A stretch of DNA of 64,000 nt from Acutalibacter sp. 1XD8-36 (lineage in GTDB: Bacteria > Bacillota > Clostridia > Oscillospirales > Acutalibacteraceae): NCBI RefSeq assembly GCF_009917525.1, contig NZ_QZDU01000001.1, positions 310,001-374,000 on the forward strand, in the 5' to 3' direction. The notes beneath the pieces were generated by a model. That model did no database searches, was not told the DNA's origin, and was given only the letters and a program-made list of their open reading frames with translations. The position numbers and the translations under genes are program-made. The first letter of the stretch is position 1. Each line of letters starts with the position of its first letter. Of this stretch, positions 26,219 to 35,275 are shown piece by piece.

Positions 26219-27244
26219 TTACAGATAAAATTCCATCGGATATGACATATATTCGCTGGTCTCCAGCTGGTCGGCAGTAATATACCCCGCCGGTGCGTGC
26301 AATAGTGACGGCAGGCGGTTTATAACTGTTGCACAGGTATGCTCAACTGTGGCAGGCTTTATGACGTGGTATTCGGTGTTTGGCTCACCGGTAAACCACC
26401 AGTCACACATGTCGCCGTCCTCCGGGCCGTAGACTTTTCCGATAGTCTCCTCCTCTACGGTTATGCCCTGCAATGTTTCTATAGTCACCACTGCTGACAT
26501 TCCAATACACTTACCCGCTTCAATCGTCTTCCCAAGGGTTTCGGAATAGATGTCATTGCCGATTATACATGGTACATGTTTTTGGGTAATAGATTTTATT
26601 GTAAGTCCAAGCTTATTGCAGATAGCTTCAGCGGCGTTCCAGGCATATGACGGCTCAAACCCTGCAGGGTGGGCTATCTCCCTCTCAAATTCCTCAGGGG
26701 CCAGGCCACATCCATGCGCTTTTGCTAAAGCCAAACCGTATTCATCCACGTTATAGCTGTATGCACCCTTGATTTTGTCTATCCTATGGCAGCCTGCCGC
26801 CGCCATAGCAACCATGTTTATCCAGAAAATATCTTGCATACCTGAACCGGTGATGGTGCAGCCGGTCTCTTTCGCCAACGCATCCAGTCTGTTTATTTCA
26901 GCCGCTGCGGTTGTCCAGGGATATATAGCTTCCTCGCAGGTGGTTATTACGTTGATTCCCCTGCGCACACATTTCTCCACATAATCGTATATATCACCAA
27001 TAAAGCTGAACAGCGTGACTATTGCCACATCGGCATCGCAATCATCTAGGACCTTGTCAGCATCGCTGGAGATGACAATGCCTGTCTTCACCCCCAGCTC
27101 TGCAAAATCGCCTACATCCATGCCCACTACTTCGGGATTGACGTCAATGGCACCCACTATCTGTGCGCCCTTCTCATAGAGATATCGCAGAGTATACTTT
27201 GCCATTTTGCCGCAGCCATACTGTACTACTCTTATCTTGTCCAT
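26219..27244 (-). CDS. DapB-like NAD(P)H oxidoreductase, 2,4-diaminopentanoate dehydrogenase family
   Basis: 341 residues. Rossmann start [74 protein letters not shown]; and a C-terminal [13 protein letters not shown]. The pattern matches the dihydrodipicolinate reductase-like group that contains 2,4-diaminopentanoate dehydrogenase (Ord) of ornithine fermentation, but no other ornithine-degradation genes are nearby, so the substrate is uncertain. Its RBS lies in an inverted repeat (27249-27305). Confidence 0.7.
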   Translation of the reverse strand: MDKIRVVQYGCGKMAKYTLRYLYEKGAQIVGAIDVNPEVVGMDVGDFAELGVKTGIVISSDADKVLDDCDADVAIVTLFSFIGDIYDYVEKCVRRGINVITTCEEAIYPWTTAAAEINRLDALAKETGCTITGSGMQDIFWINMVAMAAAGCHRIDKIKGAYSYNVDEYGLALAKAHGCGLAPEEFEREIAHPAGFEPSYAWNAAEAICNKLGLTIKSITQKHVPCIIGNDIYSETLGKTIEAGKCIGMSAVVTIETLQGITVEEETIGKVYGPEDGDMCDWWFTGEPNTEYHVIKPATVEHTCATVINRLPSLLHAPAGYITADQLETSEYMSYPMEFYL

Positions 27245-27248
27245 ATAA

Positions 27249-27305
27249 AATGCCTCCCGTCACCGTAATAATCGTTCACTATACAGTATACCCATGGGAG
27301 GCATT
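27249..27305 (-). promoter_or_regulatory. 10-bp inverted repeat enclosing the RBS of the DapB-like gene
   Basis: Minus strand: AATGCCTCCC, 37-nt loop, GGGAGGCATT, then TTAT and the ATG. The 3' arm is the ribosome binding site itself (GGGAGG), so the fold would hide it. The loop contains the palindrome TATACAGTATA, a possible operator. No known riboswitch class is recognised. Confidence 0.6.
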
Positions 27306-27318
27306 CATTATTACATAT

Positions 27319-28107
27319 TCAGTTTGCCATACCGTAAACTATCACATTATATACATTGATGCCGATTATCACTATCATCAATCCTAACAGCAGGCGTTCG
27401 ACAGCTCTATTGTCCATCTTTTTACTGAGCGCCACCCCAAGCAGCGCCCCGCCTATACCCCCTGCAGCCATGAGCACCAGATGATACCAAACAAATTCCG
27501 GCACATTATGCTGCGCAAGTGCGCTGAAAAGGCTGGCTGTTTGAGAAAAAAGTATGATAAAAACGGAGTTTTTTGCCGCTTCCTTTGCGTTCATTGAGAA
27601 GCAGAAGAATAGGAGCGCCACATTCAGCGGCCCTCCTCCGATACCTAGGAAAGCCGACACTATTCCAAGTGCCACTCCTACAACTGCACATATCAGCATG
27701 TTTTTTAGTCGATATGAGGGCAGTCTATCCTTTTTAAGGGTATATATCCAGACCAGCACTGTTGTCACCAGCAGGAGCAGCGACTGTGTAAATCCCAGCA
27801 TATTTTCATCTGCACTGGATTTCACCAGTTCAAACAGCCATTTTCCCAACAGCCCTCCGGCTACCGCCCCAAGCGCCAGCGGCGCGGTGGTGCGCACCTG
27901 AAGCTTTACGCCGTTGCTCCTGCTTTTGAGCAATGAAACTATCGCCATTGCCAGTACCGTACAGCCGGAGAGAAAGCTGATTGTAGATACCGGGAGAATA
28001 TGCAGTGCGTCAAGCACAGGCTTTATTATTACACCGCCGCCGTATCCGGCTATTGAGCCCGCCCCGGAGGCTGTCAGGCACACAAAAAACATGATAACCG
28101 CGGTCAT
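27319..28107 (-). CDS. TauE/SafE family membrane transporter
   Basis: 262 residues with about eight membrane segments. Duplicated family motifs: SIAGYGGGVIIKPVLDAL in the first half and GIVSAFLGIGGGPLNVALLFF in the second. TauE/SafE proteins export sulfite, sulfoacetate or other small anions. It lies 18 bp behind pilT on the same strand, and 74 bp ahead of the DapB-like gene. Confidence 0.88.
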   Translation of the reverse strand: MTAVIMFFVCLTASGAGSIAGYGGGVIIKPVLDALHILPVSTISFLSGCTVLAMAIVSLLKSRSNGVKLQVRTTAPLALGAVAGGLLGKWLFELVKSSADENMLGFTQSLLLLVTTVLVWIYTLKKDRLPSYRLKNMLICAVVGVALGIVSAFLGIGGGPLNVALLFFCFSMNAKEAAKNSVFIILFSQTASLFSALAQHNVPEFVWYHLVLMAAGGIGGALLGVALSKKMDNRAVERLLLGLMIVIIGINVYNVIVYGMAN

Positions 28108-28125
28108 TTACTTTGTGCCCCTTCC

Positions 28126-29184
28126 CTAAACTTCAAGCCTTTTGGACATAAGCTCGTAGTTAGCACAGTATACAAGAGCAGTCTCCTTTGTAATCTTCCC
28201 CTGCTTATATAGCTGAAGCAGGCTGCCGTCCATAGTGCGCATGCCTTCCTTTGCTCCGGACATCATTACCGAATCCAGCTGGTGCAGCTTATCCTCACGT
28301 ATCATGTTCTGCACAGCGTTATTTGACTTCATTATCTCAAACACAGGTATAAGCCTTCCGTCGACCCCTGGCACTAGCTGCTGGCAGACCACGCCTTTTA
28401 TAAGCTGGGCCAGCTGTATCTTGACCTGCTGCTGCTGGCTTGCGGGGAAAACGTCTATTATTCTTGTTATAGTATTGGCAACGCTGCCGGTATGCAGGGT
28501 GCTGAACATCAGCAGTCCTGTCTCTGTAGCGGTTATAGCTGCGGAAATAGTATCATAGTCCCGCATTTCACCCAACAGAATTACATCCGGGCTCTCACGC
28601 AAAGCGGAGCGCAGGGCGTCGGGGTATCCAGATGTATCAATTGATATTTCGCGCTGAGTCACAATGGCCTTTTCGTGGCGGTGGACGTACTCGATTGGGT
28701 CCTCCATTGTGATGATATGACAGTCCCTGCTCTGGTTTATCCGATGTATCATACACGCTAATGTGGTGGATTTTCCTGTGCCCACTGCCCCTGTTACAAG
28801 GACCATTCCCTTTTGATTCTCTGTAAGCGACAGGACCTCTTCAGGGATATTTAGCTGCTCAGGGTCTGGCAGGCCAAATCTTATAAGCCTAATTACAGCA
28901 GCCATGGAGCCCCGCTGCCTAAATACATTCACTCTAAATCTCCCCATGCCACGCACCGCGAAGGAAAAGTCGTCGTCCTTGCCCTGGGTGAGCCTAGTCT
29001 GCTCCCGCCCGCTGAAACGGTATATCTGATTTATCAGCGCCTGGGTATGCTCTGGCATAAGAATGCCCTCCCCTACCCTCTGCTGATGTCCCTTACATTT
29101 AAGGGTAACAGGCAGGCCCGCCACCAGAAAAATGTCTGACGCGCTCCACTCCATTGCCTGCACCAAAACATCCTGAATATCCAT
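28126..29184 (-). CDS. pilT: PilT-type retraction ATPase
   Basis: 352 residues from the ATG at 29182-29184 (AAGGAGAGGGG upstream). Secretion ATPase: N-terminal PAS-like domain (SASDIFLVAGLPVTLKCKG), FRVNVFRQRG, Walker A GAVGTGKSTT, the Asp box TMEDPIEYVH, Walker B SPDVILLGEMRD and the His box STLHTGSVANTI. Length and N-terminus are PilT, not PilB/GspE. It is the only ATPase of this type in the locus, so retraction or an unconventional drive is implied. Last gene of the type IV-like module. Confidence 0.92.
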   Translation of the reverse strand: MDIQDVLVQAMEWSASDIFLVAGLPVTLKCKGHQQRVGEGILMPEHTQALINQIYRFSGREQTRLTQGKDDDFSFAVRGMGRFRVNVFRQRGSMAAVIRLIRFGLPDPEQLNIPEEVLSLTENQKGMVLVTGAVGTGKSTTLACMIHRINQSRDCHIITMEDPIEYVHRHEKAIVTQREISIDTSGYPDALRSALRESPDVILLGEMRDYDTISAAITATETGLLMFSTLHTGSVANTITRIIDVFPASQQQQVKIQLAQLIKGVVCQQLVPGVDGRLIPVFEIMKSNNAVQNMIREDKLHQLDSVMMSGAKEGMRTMDGSLLQLYKQGKITKETALVYCANYELMSKRLEV

Positions 29185-29206
29185 TCTATTGACCCCTCTC
29201 CTTTTG

Positions 29207-29596
29207 TTACTCGCCGCTCCACAGGCCGCCAATCTCCTCTTGAGGCTCCCAGCTCTCCTGGATAAACTGCCAGCTCACTATCTCATATTTATCTCTGTTC
29301 CGAGCTATCCCGATATGCAGGCTCAGCCCCTCCTCCGTCAGGACCTTCCAGCCTGTGTCGTCTTTGTCCCTCTCCAGTTCATCCCATATTTCAGGGTCCT
29401 GGACTATCTGCTGCAAAAAAGCCTGCCCCTGGGCCTCCAATCCATACCTTTTCTCTACTGAGTCAGCATACCGTCTCGCCATGCTCAAATCGCCCCTGGC
29501 GGTTGTAACTGCCAGCAGCCCAAGCACAGTCATACATATAACTATTACCGTCAGCAGCAGCGCCAACGGACCAAGGCGTACCGATACCTGTCTCAT
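29207..29596 (-). CDS. Small one-helix protein of the pilus-like module
   Basis: 129 residues: hydrophobic helix at ~9-31 (LGPLALLLTVIVICMTVLGLLAV), then a soluble region with coiled-coil character. The topology is that of a type IV pseudopilin, but there is no clear G|xxxxE prepilin cleavage motif. Function inferred only from position between pilT and other small proteins behind gspF. Confidence 0.7.
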   Translation of the reverse strand: MRQVSVRLGPLALLLTVIVICMTVLGLLAVTTARGDLSMARRYADSVEKRYGLEAQGQAFLQQIVQDPEIWDELERDKDDTGWKVLTEEGLSLHIGIARNRDKYEIVSWQFIQESWEPQEEIGGLWSGE

Positions 29597-29607
29597 TCAG
29601 CCCCTCC

Positions 29608-30033
29608 TTACCCATAAAAGACAGCTGTTTTCAGGTTGTAGACCTGTTCGCTGTCCTCCTGCCATGTCACACTGATATTATAGCTTATAAGTCCGTCATA
29701 GTCAATCCATGTGATTTCAACACAGTATCCCCCATCCGGGTCAGGAGCCATATTGTTGTTAAACCTAGCCAATATCTTCTGCATCTCCAAATGGCAGGCC
29801 GCACTATCGCCGCCTCCCAGCATGTCTACCATCTCGCTGCGGTCCTGAGTTCCAGCCACTATCTCAGCTGCGTTCTCTGCTAAGCGCACAGCTGTAGTCA
29901 GGGTTTTTGCCTTGGAGCTCTGTTCCTTTGCAGTAGTAAACACATCTGCCAGCACCAAAACAACACCGGTGAGCACTGCCACCAGCAATATCATCTCCAT
30001 ATAAAACGCTGTAGTTCTACGCCTGTCCTTCAT
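29608..30033 (-). CDS. Pilin-like one-helix protein
   Basis: 141 residues. TTAFYMEMILLVAVLTGVVL gives a TTA|FYME-like arrangement with Glu close to the +5 position of prepilins, followed by TAVRLAENAAEIVAG typical of the helical shoulder of pseudopilins. The C-terminal part is beta-rich (YCVEITWIDYDGLISYNISVTW). Likely a minor pseudopilin. Overlaps the next upstream gene by 17 bp. Confidence 0.7.
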   Translation of the reverse strand: MKDRRRTTAFYMEMILLVAVLTGVVLVLADVFTTAKEQSSKAKTLTTAVRLAENAAEIVAGTQDRSEMVDMLGGGDSAACHLEMQKILARFNNNMAPDPDGGYCVEITWIDYDGLISYNISVTWQEDSEQVYNLKTAVFYG

Positions 30034-30487
30034 ACTCTGCCCCCGACTTTAAGGTAAAGGTCACGCTGCCCGCATCCGTAGAAACTACGAATGTGCGCTT
30101 TCCATCTCTTTTAACCTTAAAAACCTCCGTCCTGCCGATTACAGCCGCACTGCCAGGCGCCAGGGGTGAGCCCGCCAGAGCATAGTCCTCCAACAGCTTT
30201 CCATCCTTCTGATACACCCGTACCGCATAGCCGCTCACAGAATCCGCAAAGCTTAATACCTGCCCGATATCATCGTCATATAGCGTGACAGCATCCTTGG
30301 TGTCGGCATTTTTAGCACGCGTAGAAAAATAGCTGAGCAACAGGCGGCTCTGCCCATTTGCCGCCTGTACTTCTACAGTTTCCCGGTATATCCCCGCGCC
30401 GAATATTGTGAGAAATAAAAACGCTATCAAAAACAGAGCCTCTACCGCCAGGGTAAAAAGCATAACCGGAAGATATCTGTGCTTCAA
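30017..30487 (-). CDS. DUF4860-like membrane-anchored protein
   Basis: 156 residues: N-terminal membrane helix (LPVMLFTLAVEALFLIAFLF), then a beta-rich domain with LLLSYFSTRAKNAD and DGKRTFVVSTDAGSVTFTLKSG. This matches the DUF4860 type proteins that accompany PilT/GspF genes in Clostridia (from memory). Probably a pilin-like subunit or periplasm-facing accessory. Confidence 0.65.
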   Translation of the reverse strand: MKHRYLPVMLFTLAVEALFLIAFLFLTIFGAGIYRETVEVQAANGQSRLLLSYFSTRAKNADTKDAVTLYDDDIGQVLSFADSVSGYAVRVYQKDGKLLEDYALAGSPLAPGSAAVIGRTEVFKVKRDGKRTFVVSTDAGSVTFTLKSGAEYEGQA

Positions 30488-30498
30488 AATAATCCCCC

Positions 30499-30828
30499 CT
30501 ACCTTGGCTTGTTATCCACCGTAACATCCGGCGGCAGATTGGACGCAAACACTTCATATGTCACATAATAGTCGTCACTGTTTATTTGCAATCCATAGTT
30601 TTCCTCAAGATAGGCGAGTCCAGACGGATACATGCCCTCTACAACATAGCATTGCAGCGCGGCGTTTTGTATAGCCGCCCGCAGTGCCATGGCCCCATCT
30701 GCCTCCATGTCCCGCCCGGAGCCTCCGGCAATAAGCCAAAATCCGTAGACAATCAAACCTGCTGTTAGTATAGCGGCCAAAAATACCGGCCAGCGCTTTC
30801 CGCGCCTTTTATCTGTATACATCCCCAT
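30499..30828 (-). CDS. Small pseudopilin-like protein
   Basis: 109 residues: cationic N-terminus (YTDKRRGKRW), helix PVFLAAILTAGLIVYGFWL, then ALRAAIQNAALQCYVVEGMYPSGLAYLEENYGLQI. The QCY.VEG.YP..L.YL element is like pilin N-terminal domains in which the growing filament core helix is followed by a short globular cap. No prepilin-peptidase motif. Only 4 bp from gspF. Confidence 0.65.
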   Translation of the reverse strand: MGMYTDKRRGKRWPVFLAAILTAGLIVYGFWLIAGGSGRDMEADGAMALRAAIQNAALQCYVVEGMYPSGLAYLEENYGLQINSDDYYVTYEVFASNLPPDVTVDNKPR

Positions 30829-30832
30829 TCCC

Positions 30833-31885
30833 CTAACCGATGGAATTCATTATGCCCAGCAGCGGAAGCATAACGCTCAGTAGGGAAACTCCTACCGTCA
30901 GCAGCAGCACCCCTGAGAGCAGAGGGTCTACAATTCCAACAAGCCGGTCTGTCAGGGTGGTGCATTGCTCCTCCAGCAGGTCGGTGAGCCTCCAGAGCAC
31001 TGTCTCAGTTCTTCCGCTGCGCTCTCCAGCCAGCAGTATGCGCCCATAAACCGGCTCAAACAGTCCCTCGTCATACGCTGCGTGGGCAAAGCTATGGCCT
31101 GCCCGCAAATGTGCCATGCACCGCAGGAGCTTTTCCTCCACAGGCCTGCATCCTGCCATCTTTATGCTCTCCTCCATGGCAACATCCTGTACGGCTCCGC
31201 TGGACAGGTAAGTCACAAACGCGCCCATAAAGCGGTATAGGCCCAGCTCCCTCAGGATGTCCCCGCAGAGCGGCAGCTTCTGCAGGAGATTTTCAAGTGC
31301 TGCCCTATGCCTGCTTTTCCACATTACCCTGCCTGTCACCAGTACCATCGCCAACAGCAGCATAACCCCCAGGGCCACCCAGCAGAATCCGTAGGCCCAG
31401 CTTATGTACCCATAGGAGGACACGGCAAGGCTGCCTGTCACCCTCTCATATACCTGTGTAAAGGCTGGCAGCACCATAGCGAGCATAAGCGCCAGCACCG
31501 CAATTATCATCGCCAGCATTACAGCCGGATAGGTAATGGCACTGCGCAGCTTATCCCCCATGGTCTCCTCGTTGAGGTAGTATTTGCTCAAACGGAATAG
31601 CACCGCCTCCAGACGTCCGGATTCCTCCCCGGCTGCTATCATATTCACCGCATAGTCTGGGAACGCTCCGCAGGTTTTCATTGCTTCAGCCAGCCCGTGG
31701 CCCAGGTCAAGCTCTGCCTGCATAGCTGCAAGAGCGTCTTCCAGGGCGCCGCCTTTTCCTTCGCTCTGCCTTAACAGTGCAACAGCCTCGTCGGGCTGTA
31801 TCCCTGACTGTATCATCATGGCCATGCTCTCGCAAAAAGCGCTGACTCCCAGCGCGTCCAGCCTCTGCCCTCTACTTTTCTCCAT
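30833..31885 (-). CDS. Type II secretion / type IV pilus inner-membrane protein (GspF/PilC)
   Basis: 350 residues with two T2SSF domains: FCESMAMMIQSGIQPDEAVALL (1st) and RFMGAFVTYLSSGAVQDVAMEESI (2nd), each followed by GHGLAEAMKTCGAFP- and GHSFAHAAYDEGLFEPVYGRIL-type motifs, and three membrane helices (~125-147, ~170-190, C-terminal). It is the platform protein that works with PilB/PilT-like ATPases. No PilB, PilM/N/O, secretin or prepilin peptidase is present in the window. Confidence 0.92.
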   Translation of the reverse strand: MEKSRGQRLDALGVSAFCESMAMMIQSGIQPDEAVALLRQSEGKGGALEDALAAMQAELDLGHGLAEAMKTCGAFPDYAVNMIAAGEESGRLEAVLFRLSKYYLNEETMGDKLRSAITYPAVMLAMIIAVLALMLAMVLPAFTQVYERVTGSLAVSSYGYISWAYGFCWVALGVMLLLAMVLVTGRVMWKSRHRAALENLLQKLPLCGDILRELGLYRFMGAFVTYLSSGAVQDVAMEESIKMAGCRPVEEKLLRCMAHLRAGHSFAHAAYDEGLFEPVYGRILLAGERSGRTETVLWRLTDLLEEQCTTLTDRLVGIVDPLLSGVLLLTVGVSLLSVMLPLLGIMNSIG

Positions 31886-31899
31886 ATCTCCACCCGCCT

Positions 31900-32916
31900 T
31901 CAGTAAAAATATACATCTGTATAGTTAGTGCCATCCCCTATAAACTGAGAATCAGCGCCGTTGGCAGCAAAAGTCATGTCAAGGCGGCTCCAGCTATTTG
32001 ACTCCACCTCATATTCCACTGTCACCCATCCGCTCTCGTCTGTATAGAACATATTCCAGGCGTGGTACAAATCTCCCGGCTGCACATAGCCAAAGACCAT
32101 CTTTGTAGGTATTCCCTGGCTGCGTAACATAGCCGCCGCCAGGCTGGCATAGTCAAAGCAGATACCTTTACCAATGGTGAGCGTTTCATCCGGCTGTGGC
32201 AGATATCCCTTATTAACTGTGGCAGCTTTTTCTTTATCATAGGTCACGTGCCCACAGATATAATCGAACACCGCCTCCACTACCCCAAGGGCATCCGGCT
32301 GCTGAGAGGCCAGCTCCGCCGCAAGCTTGACGCACCGGGAGTCTTCGTTATAGTCCACATACTGACTGGGACGAAGGAACGGTTGAAACTCGTCCTCAAG
32401 CTGGACTTCGGCCTCTGTGGAGTAGACCTCTGCATAGTTTGTCCCAGCGGTATTCGTCAGCGCCCGGAAAACATAGCTTCCGTCCCCGCTTTGCAGCGGA
32501 TATATTGTTGGGGTACCGTCCGGCGGAAGGTCATAGTTATATATCTGCTCACCCGTCTCAACTCGAAACTTCATGCGCCTATCGCTGTTTGCCGTCACCG
32601 CTACATAGCCCCTGCTCAAGCCTGACAGGTCTACCATTACCCCATTCTCCCCCTCGGCAGAGCTGGGGTCAAAATCCGCCCTGGCGAACGCAGGAGCCTG
32701 ATATGGCGTAAAATCGCTCGGAGCTGCAGCAGGGGGGTTTTCATCCTCTGGCGTACTCCCCTCCGGCTCCTCTGGTATTGAGGAAGCCATCTTGCTTGAG
32801 CTTGAAGAAGAAGACGGCGATACTTCCTCCAGCGGAATATCCGTATGGCCCTGTATACAGCCGCCAAGACATAATAGCAGAAACAGGGTGGACCATAGCT
32901 TAAATTTACGTGCCAT
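31900..32916 (-). CDS. Transglutaminase-like lipoprotein
   Basis: 338 residues from the ATG at 32914-32916 with GGGAGGG upstream. Lipoprotein signal LFLLLCLGGC with lipobox LGGC, a Ser-rich/acid linker (~30-65), a beta domain, then a transglutaminase/protease-like core: GKGICFDYASLAAAMLRSQGIPTKMVFGYV (catalytic Cys), YHAWNMFY (His) and GWVTVEYEV with D/E region. Acts outside the membrane. Between sortase B and the T4P-like genes it may cross-link or trim surface fibres; the substrate is inferred only. Confidence 0.85.
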   Translation of the reverse strand: MARKFKLWSTLFLLLCLGGCIQGHTDIPLEEVSPSSSSSSSKMASSIPEEPEGSTPEDENPPAAAPSDFTPYQAPAFARADFDPSSAEGENGVMVDLSGLSRGYVAVTANSDRRMKFRVETGEQIYNYDLPPDGTPTIYPLQSGDGSYVFRALTNTAGTNYAEVYSTEAEVQLEDEFQPFLRPSQYVDYNEDSRCVKLAAELASQQPDALGVVEAVFDYICGHVTYDKEKAATVNKGYLPQPDETLTIGKGICFDYASLAAAMLRSQGIPTKMVFGYVQPGDLYHAWNMFYTDESGWVTVEYEVESNSWSRLDMTFAANGADSQFIGDGTNYTDVYFY

Positions 32917-32929
32917 GACGCCGCCCTCC

Positions 32930-33721
32930 CTACTGCATATCCACTTGTTCCAGCCTGCCGTGCAAAACGTATCTTGCCTCGTCAAAATCATAAGCACAGG
33001 TGGAAAGCACAACATACCTTCCGCCGGCCTCAGAAATTTCAGCCGGGGTGAAATCAGAGTTTGTCTGACTTTCAGCTATATAGGTTGCAAAATCCTCACC
33101 TGGCTCTCGGAAGATAGTATATGTCTCCGAATATGCCGAGGTGGTATAGCCGCTGAAAAGCTTTATCCTGTAATTTGCCTCGGGCGTCAGCAGCCACATA
33201 ACCGGGTGCTCTTCATAATACTCCTGACTCTTCCATGATTCGAGCCCACCAAACATAGAGCCGTCCTTCATGCTGTGGCCATAGATAATAGAATTGTAAT
33301 CAACAAAGCCCGGAGTACATTGAGCGTCTACAAAAATTGCGCCGCTCTGGTCCTCCGCGCCAGTATATGAGTGGTGCAGGTAGAATTCATTGTCACTTCC
33401 CTGCATCACCGGATAATCTATAGCCGTATCTTCACAATAGAGCCAGCCGACTACTTGTGGGTTATCAGCCCGCAGCCGCTCAAAGTCCACAGTTATAGGA
33501 AGCTGCTCTAATATCTCCTCTGAAGTTTCCCCTATGGCTGCACTTGCAGAACTATTTGTCCCGCTGCTATTTTCCCGCTTTTGGGTATACTCTGCCGCGG
33601 CGTCAGTATATCCCTGCCTGCTGGCCCGATAGTTCCCCTGGATAGCCAGTACCGCCCCGCCGGAACCCAAAAACACCAGTAGTGCCGCCGCCATTATAAT
33701 AAGTCTGACTTTCTTTCCCAT
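32930..33721 (-). CDS. Class B sortase
   Basis: 263 residues. N-terminal membrane anchor (~4-26), then a sortase barrel with VVGWLYCEDTAIDYPVMQGSDNEFYL, catalytic His in IIYGHSMKDGSMFGGL, Cys in VVLSTCAYDF and Arg in ARYVLHGRL. The TLSTC-like motif, the extra N-terminal helix and the insertion before the Cys strand are of class B. It sits with sipW and three to four secreted proteins, its likely substrates being the TGD-tailed protein at 35275-36012. Confidence 0.93.
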   Translation of the reverse strand: MGKKVRLIIMAAALLVFLGSGGAVLAIQGNYRASRQGYTDAAAEYTQKRENSSGTNSSASAAIGETSEEILEQLPITVDFERLRADNPQVVGWLYCEDTAIDYPVMQGSDNEFYLHHSYTGAEDQSGAIFVDAQCTPGFVDYNSIIYGHSMKDGSMFGGLESWKSQEYYEEHPVMWLLTPEANYRIKLFSGYTTSAYSETYTIFREPGEDFATYIAESQTNSDFTPAEISEAGGRYVVLSTCAYDFDEARYVLHGRLEQVDMQ

Positions 33722-33755
33722 GCGGCCCCTTTCTGCCTATCGTCCGGTATACCTC

Positions 33756-34277
33756 CTATACCGGTGATAAAATATCATCCTCGTTATCATTGGCACGGCT
33801 CCTTATCCTGCCGGCCAAAATGTTCAGCATCGCCCCGCATGCAGCGAAGCATAGCATATATACCTTGCCAACATTTGTAGTAAAAATCAACATGTACTGT
33901 CCCATATACGGGACATATTTCTCAACCCGGCCTATAAGTCCCTGATATGGTACTGGGTTGATATCCTCTTTCTCGTTGGCATCACCCTTAGTGATAAACT
34001 CGCCCTCAAGCTTTTTATTTTGTACCACCCGATGGGTCACCACAGACTCGCCGCTCTCAAAGGCAATAATTTCACCCTCGCTGACGTTCTCCGGCTGAAC
34101 AGCGCCCACAACAATAAGGCTGCCCACTGGTATCTCCGGCTCCATGCTGCCACTAACCACATTGTACATCTCGTATCCAAAAAGCTTAGGCACTGTCAGC
34201 AACAAGCTCGCGCCAATAACCGCCAGCAATATAAGCACGCCGAAGATATTGCATAACGCCGCAGCTAACTTTCTCAT
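33756..34277 (-). CDS. sipW: SipW-type signal peptidase I
   Basis: 173 residues from the ATG at 34275-34277 (AAGGAAGGAAGACAG upstream). N-terminal helix, MYNVVSGSMEPEIPVGSLIVV with catalytic Ser, VVTHRVV with His in place of the bacterial Lys (the ER/SipW type), ITKGDANEKEDINPVPYQGLIGRV and a C-terminal helix. SipW enzymes process TasA/camelysin-type fibre proteins; two such proteins (36026-36823 and 36823-37326) are in the same run. Confidence 0.92.
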   Translation of the reverse strand: MRKLAAALCNIFGVLILLAVIGASLLLTVPKLFGYEMYNVVSGSMEPEIPVGSLIVVGAVQPENVSEGEIIAFESGESVVTHRVVQNKKLEGEFITKGDANEKEDINPVPYQGLIGRVEKYVPYMGQYMLIFTTNVGKVYMLCFAACGAMLNILAGRIRSRANDNEDDILSPV

Positions 34278-35275
34278 CTGTCTTCCTTCCTTATCCTGCG
34301 GAAAATCAGGAACCATAGCGCCACAGAGAAGCCGCCCAGCATAACCACACCGCCCGCTATCTTTGCCGCTAATGGGATGTTGTTCCAGAATATCTGCCCA
34401 TCCGATGACAGCTCACTTTGTTTCTCGCTCTCAAGGCCCAATTCACCAAAATCCGCAAGAGGTACGTCGCCGTCGTCAAGGTCCCACTCGTTCAAAGGCG
34501 GCCTGCTTGGAGATTCTGTAGCTCCAGGGGTAGGCTCCTCTGCTGGGACACTGTTATCAGAAATATTTTCTTCTGGCCGCTGAGAGGCTGCGGAGTCAGT
34601 ATCCTCGCTTGAGGCCGGCGGCGTGGTCCCCGACGGCCCAGCCTCGGAAACTACGGTCGTAGTTGTACCAGTATAAATCGTATCTCTCGGCAGAGGTGTA
34701 TATATAAATGTAAACATGTTTTCCTCAGGGTCAGCGGAGAGAGTTTTTGTCAGGTTATAAGCCTGTGGCTGATATCCTTCGATATACTGATATGCAATAA
34801 CCGGCCTGTCGCCCACATTGCCATAGTAGGTTTCACTTGGGGCCAATTCCTGGCCTGAGGCGTTATGGTATCTGATGGTATACTGTACCGGCTCTGTCAG
34901 CACGCCATATGCCACCACAAAGTCCTGGTCCTTGGTAACTGTAAATGAGGCGGTACGCTTACTGTTGCCGGTTTCAGATATCTCCTCAGTACCCTTACCG
35001 CTCTGACGGATACCCTTGATATAATACTTACTCCCATCTTTCAGGGAGACCATATTGTTGTGAAAGTCGATACGGTCATTATAAGAAAGCCCCTCAAAAA
35101 CCAGCGCTTCCCCCTGGCCCGTAATCTTCCCATTGCCGCTGACTATAGTTCCCTGCTGTCCGGCATATATCCGCACAGTATACGTATACGCCCGCGCAGT
35201 TTGGGGAAACGCCATTGTTAGGAGCAGCCCAAATGCAAGAGTCACTCCAATCAGCCGTTTAAGCAGCTTCATCAT
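34274..35275 (-). CDS. Secreted MucBP-like surface protein
   Basis: 333 residues. Signal peptide (RLIGVTLAFGLLLTMAFPQTARA), a beta domain (~30-125), a MucBP-like module (~130-195: TIRYHNASGQELAPSETYYG ... IEGYQPQAYNLTKTLSADPEENMFTFIY), a Ser/Thr/Pro/Glu-rich stalk (~205-275) and a C-terminal helix with basic tail (AKIAGGVVMLGGFSVALWFLIF). No LPxTG, so membrane-anchored. Probable adhesin or tip of the sortase-B module. ATG overlaps TAA upstream. Confidence 0.75.
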   Translation of the reverse strand: MMKLLKRLIGVTLAFGLLLTMAFPQTARAYTYTVRIYAGQQGTIVSGNGKITGQGEALVFEGLSYNDRIDFHNNMVSLKDGSKYYIKGIRQSGKGTEEISETGNSKRTASFTVTKDQDFVVAYGVLTEPVQYTIRYHNASGQELAPSETYYGNVGDRPVIAYQYIEGYQPQAYNLTKTLSADPEENMFTFIYTPLPRDTIYTGTTTTVVSEAGPSGTTPPASSEDTDSAASQRPEENISDNSVPAEEPTPGATESPSRPPLNEWDLDDGDVPLADFGELGLESEKQSELSSDGQIFWNNIPLAAKIAGGVVMLGGFSVALWFLIFRRIRKEDR

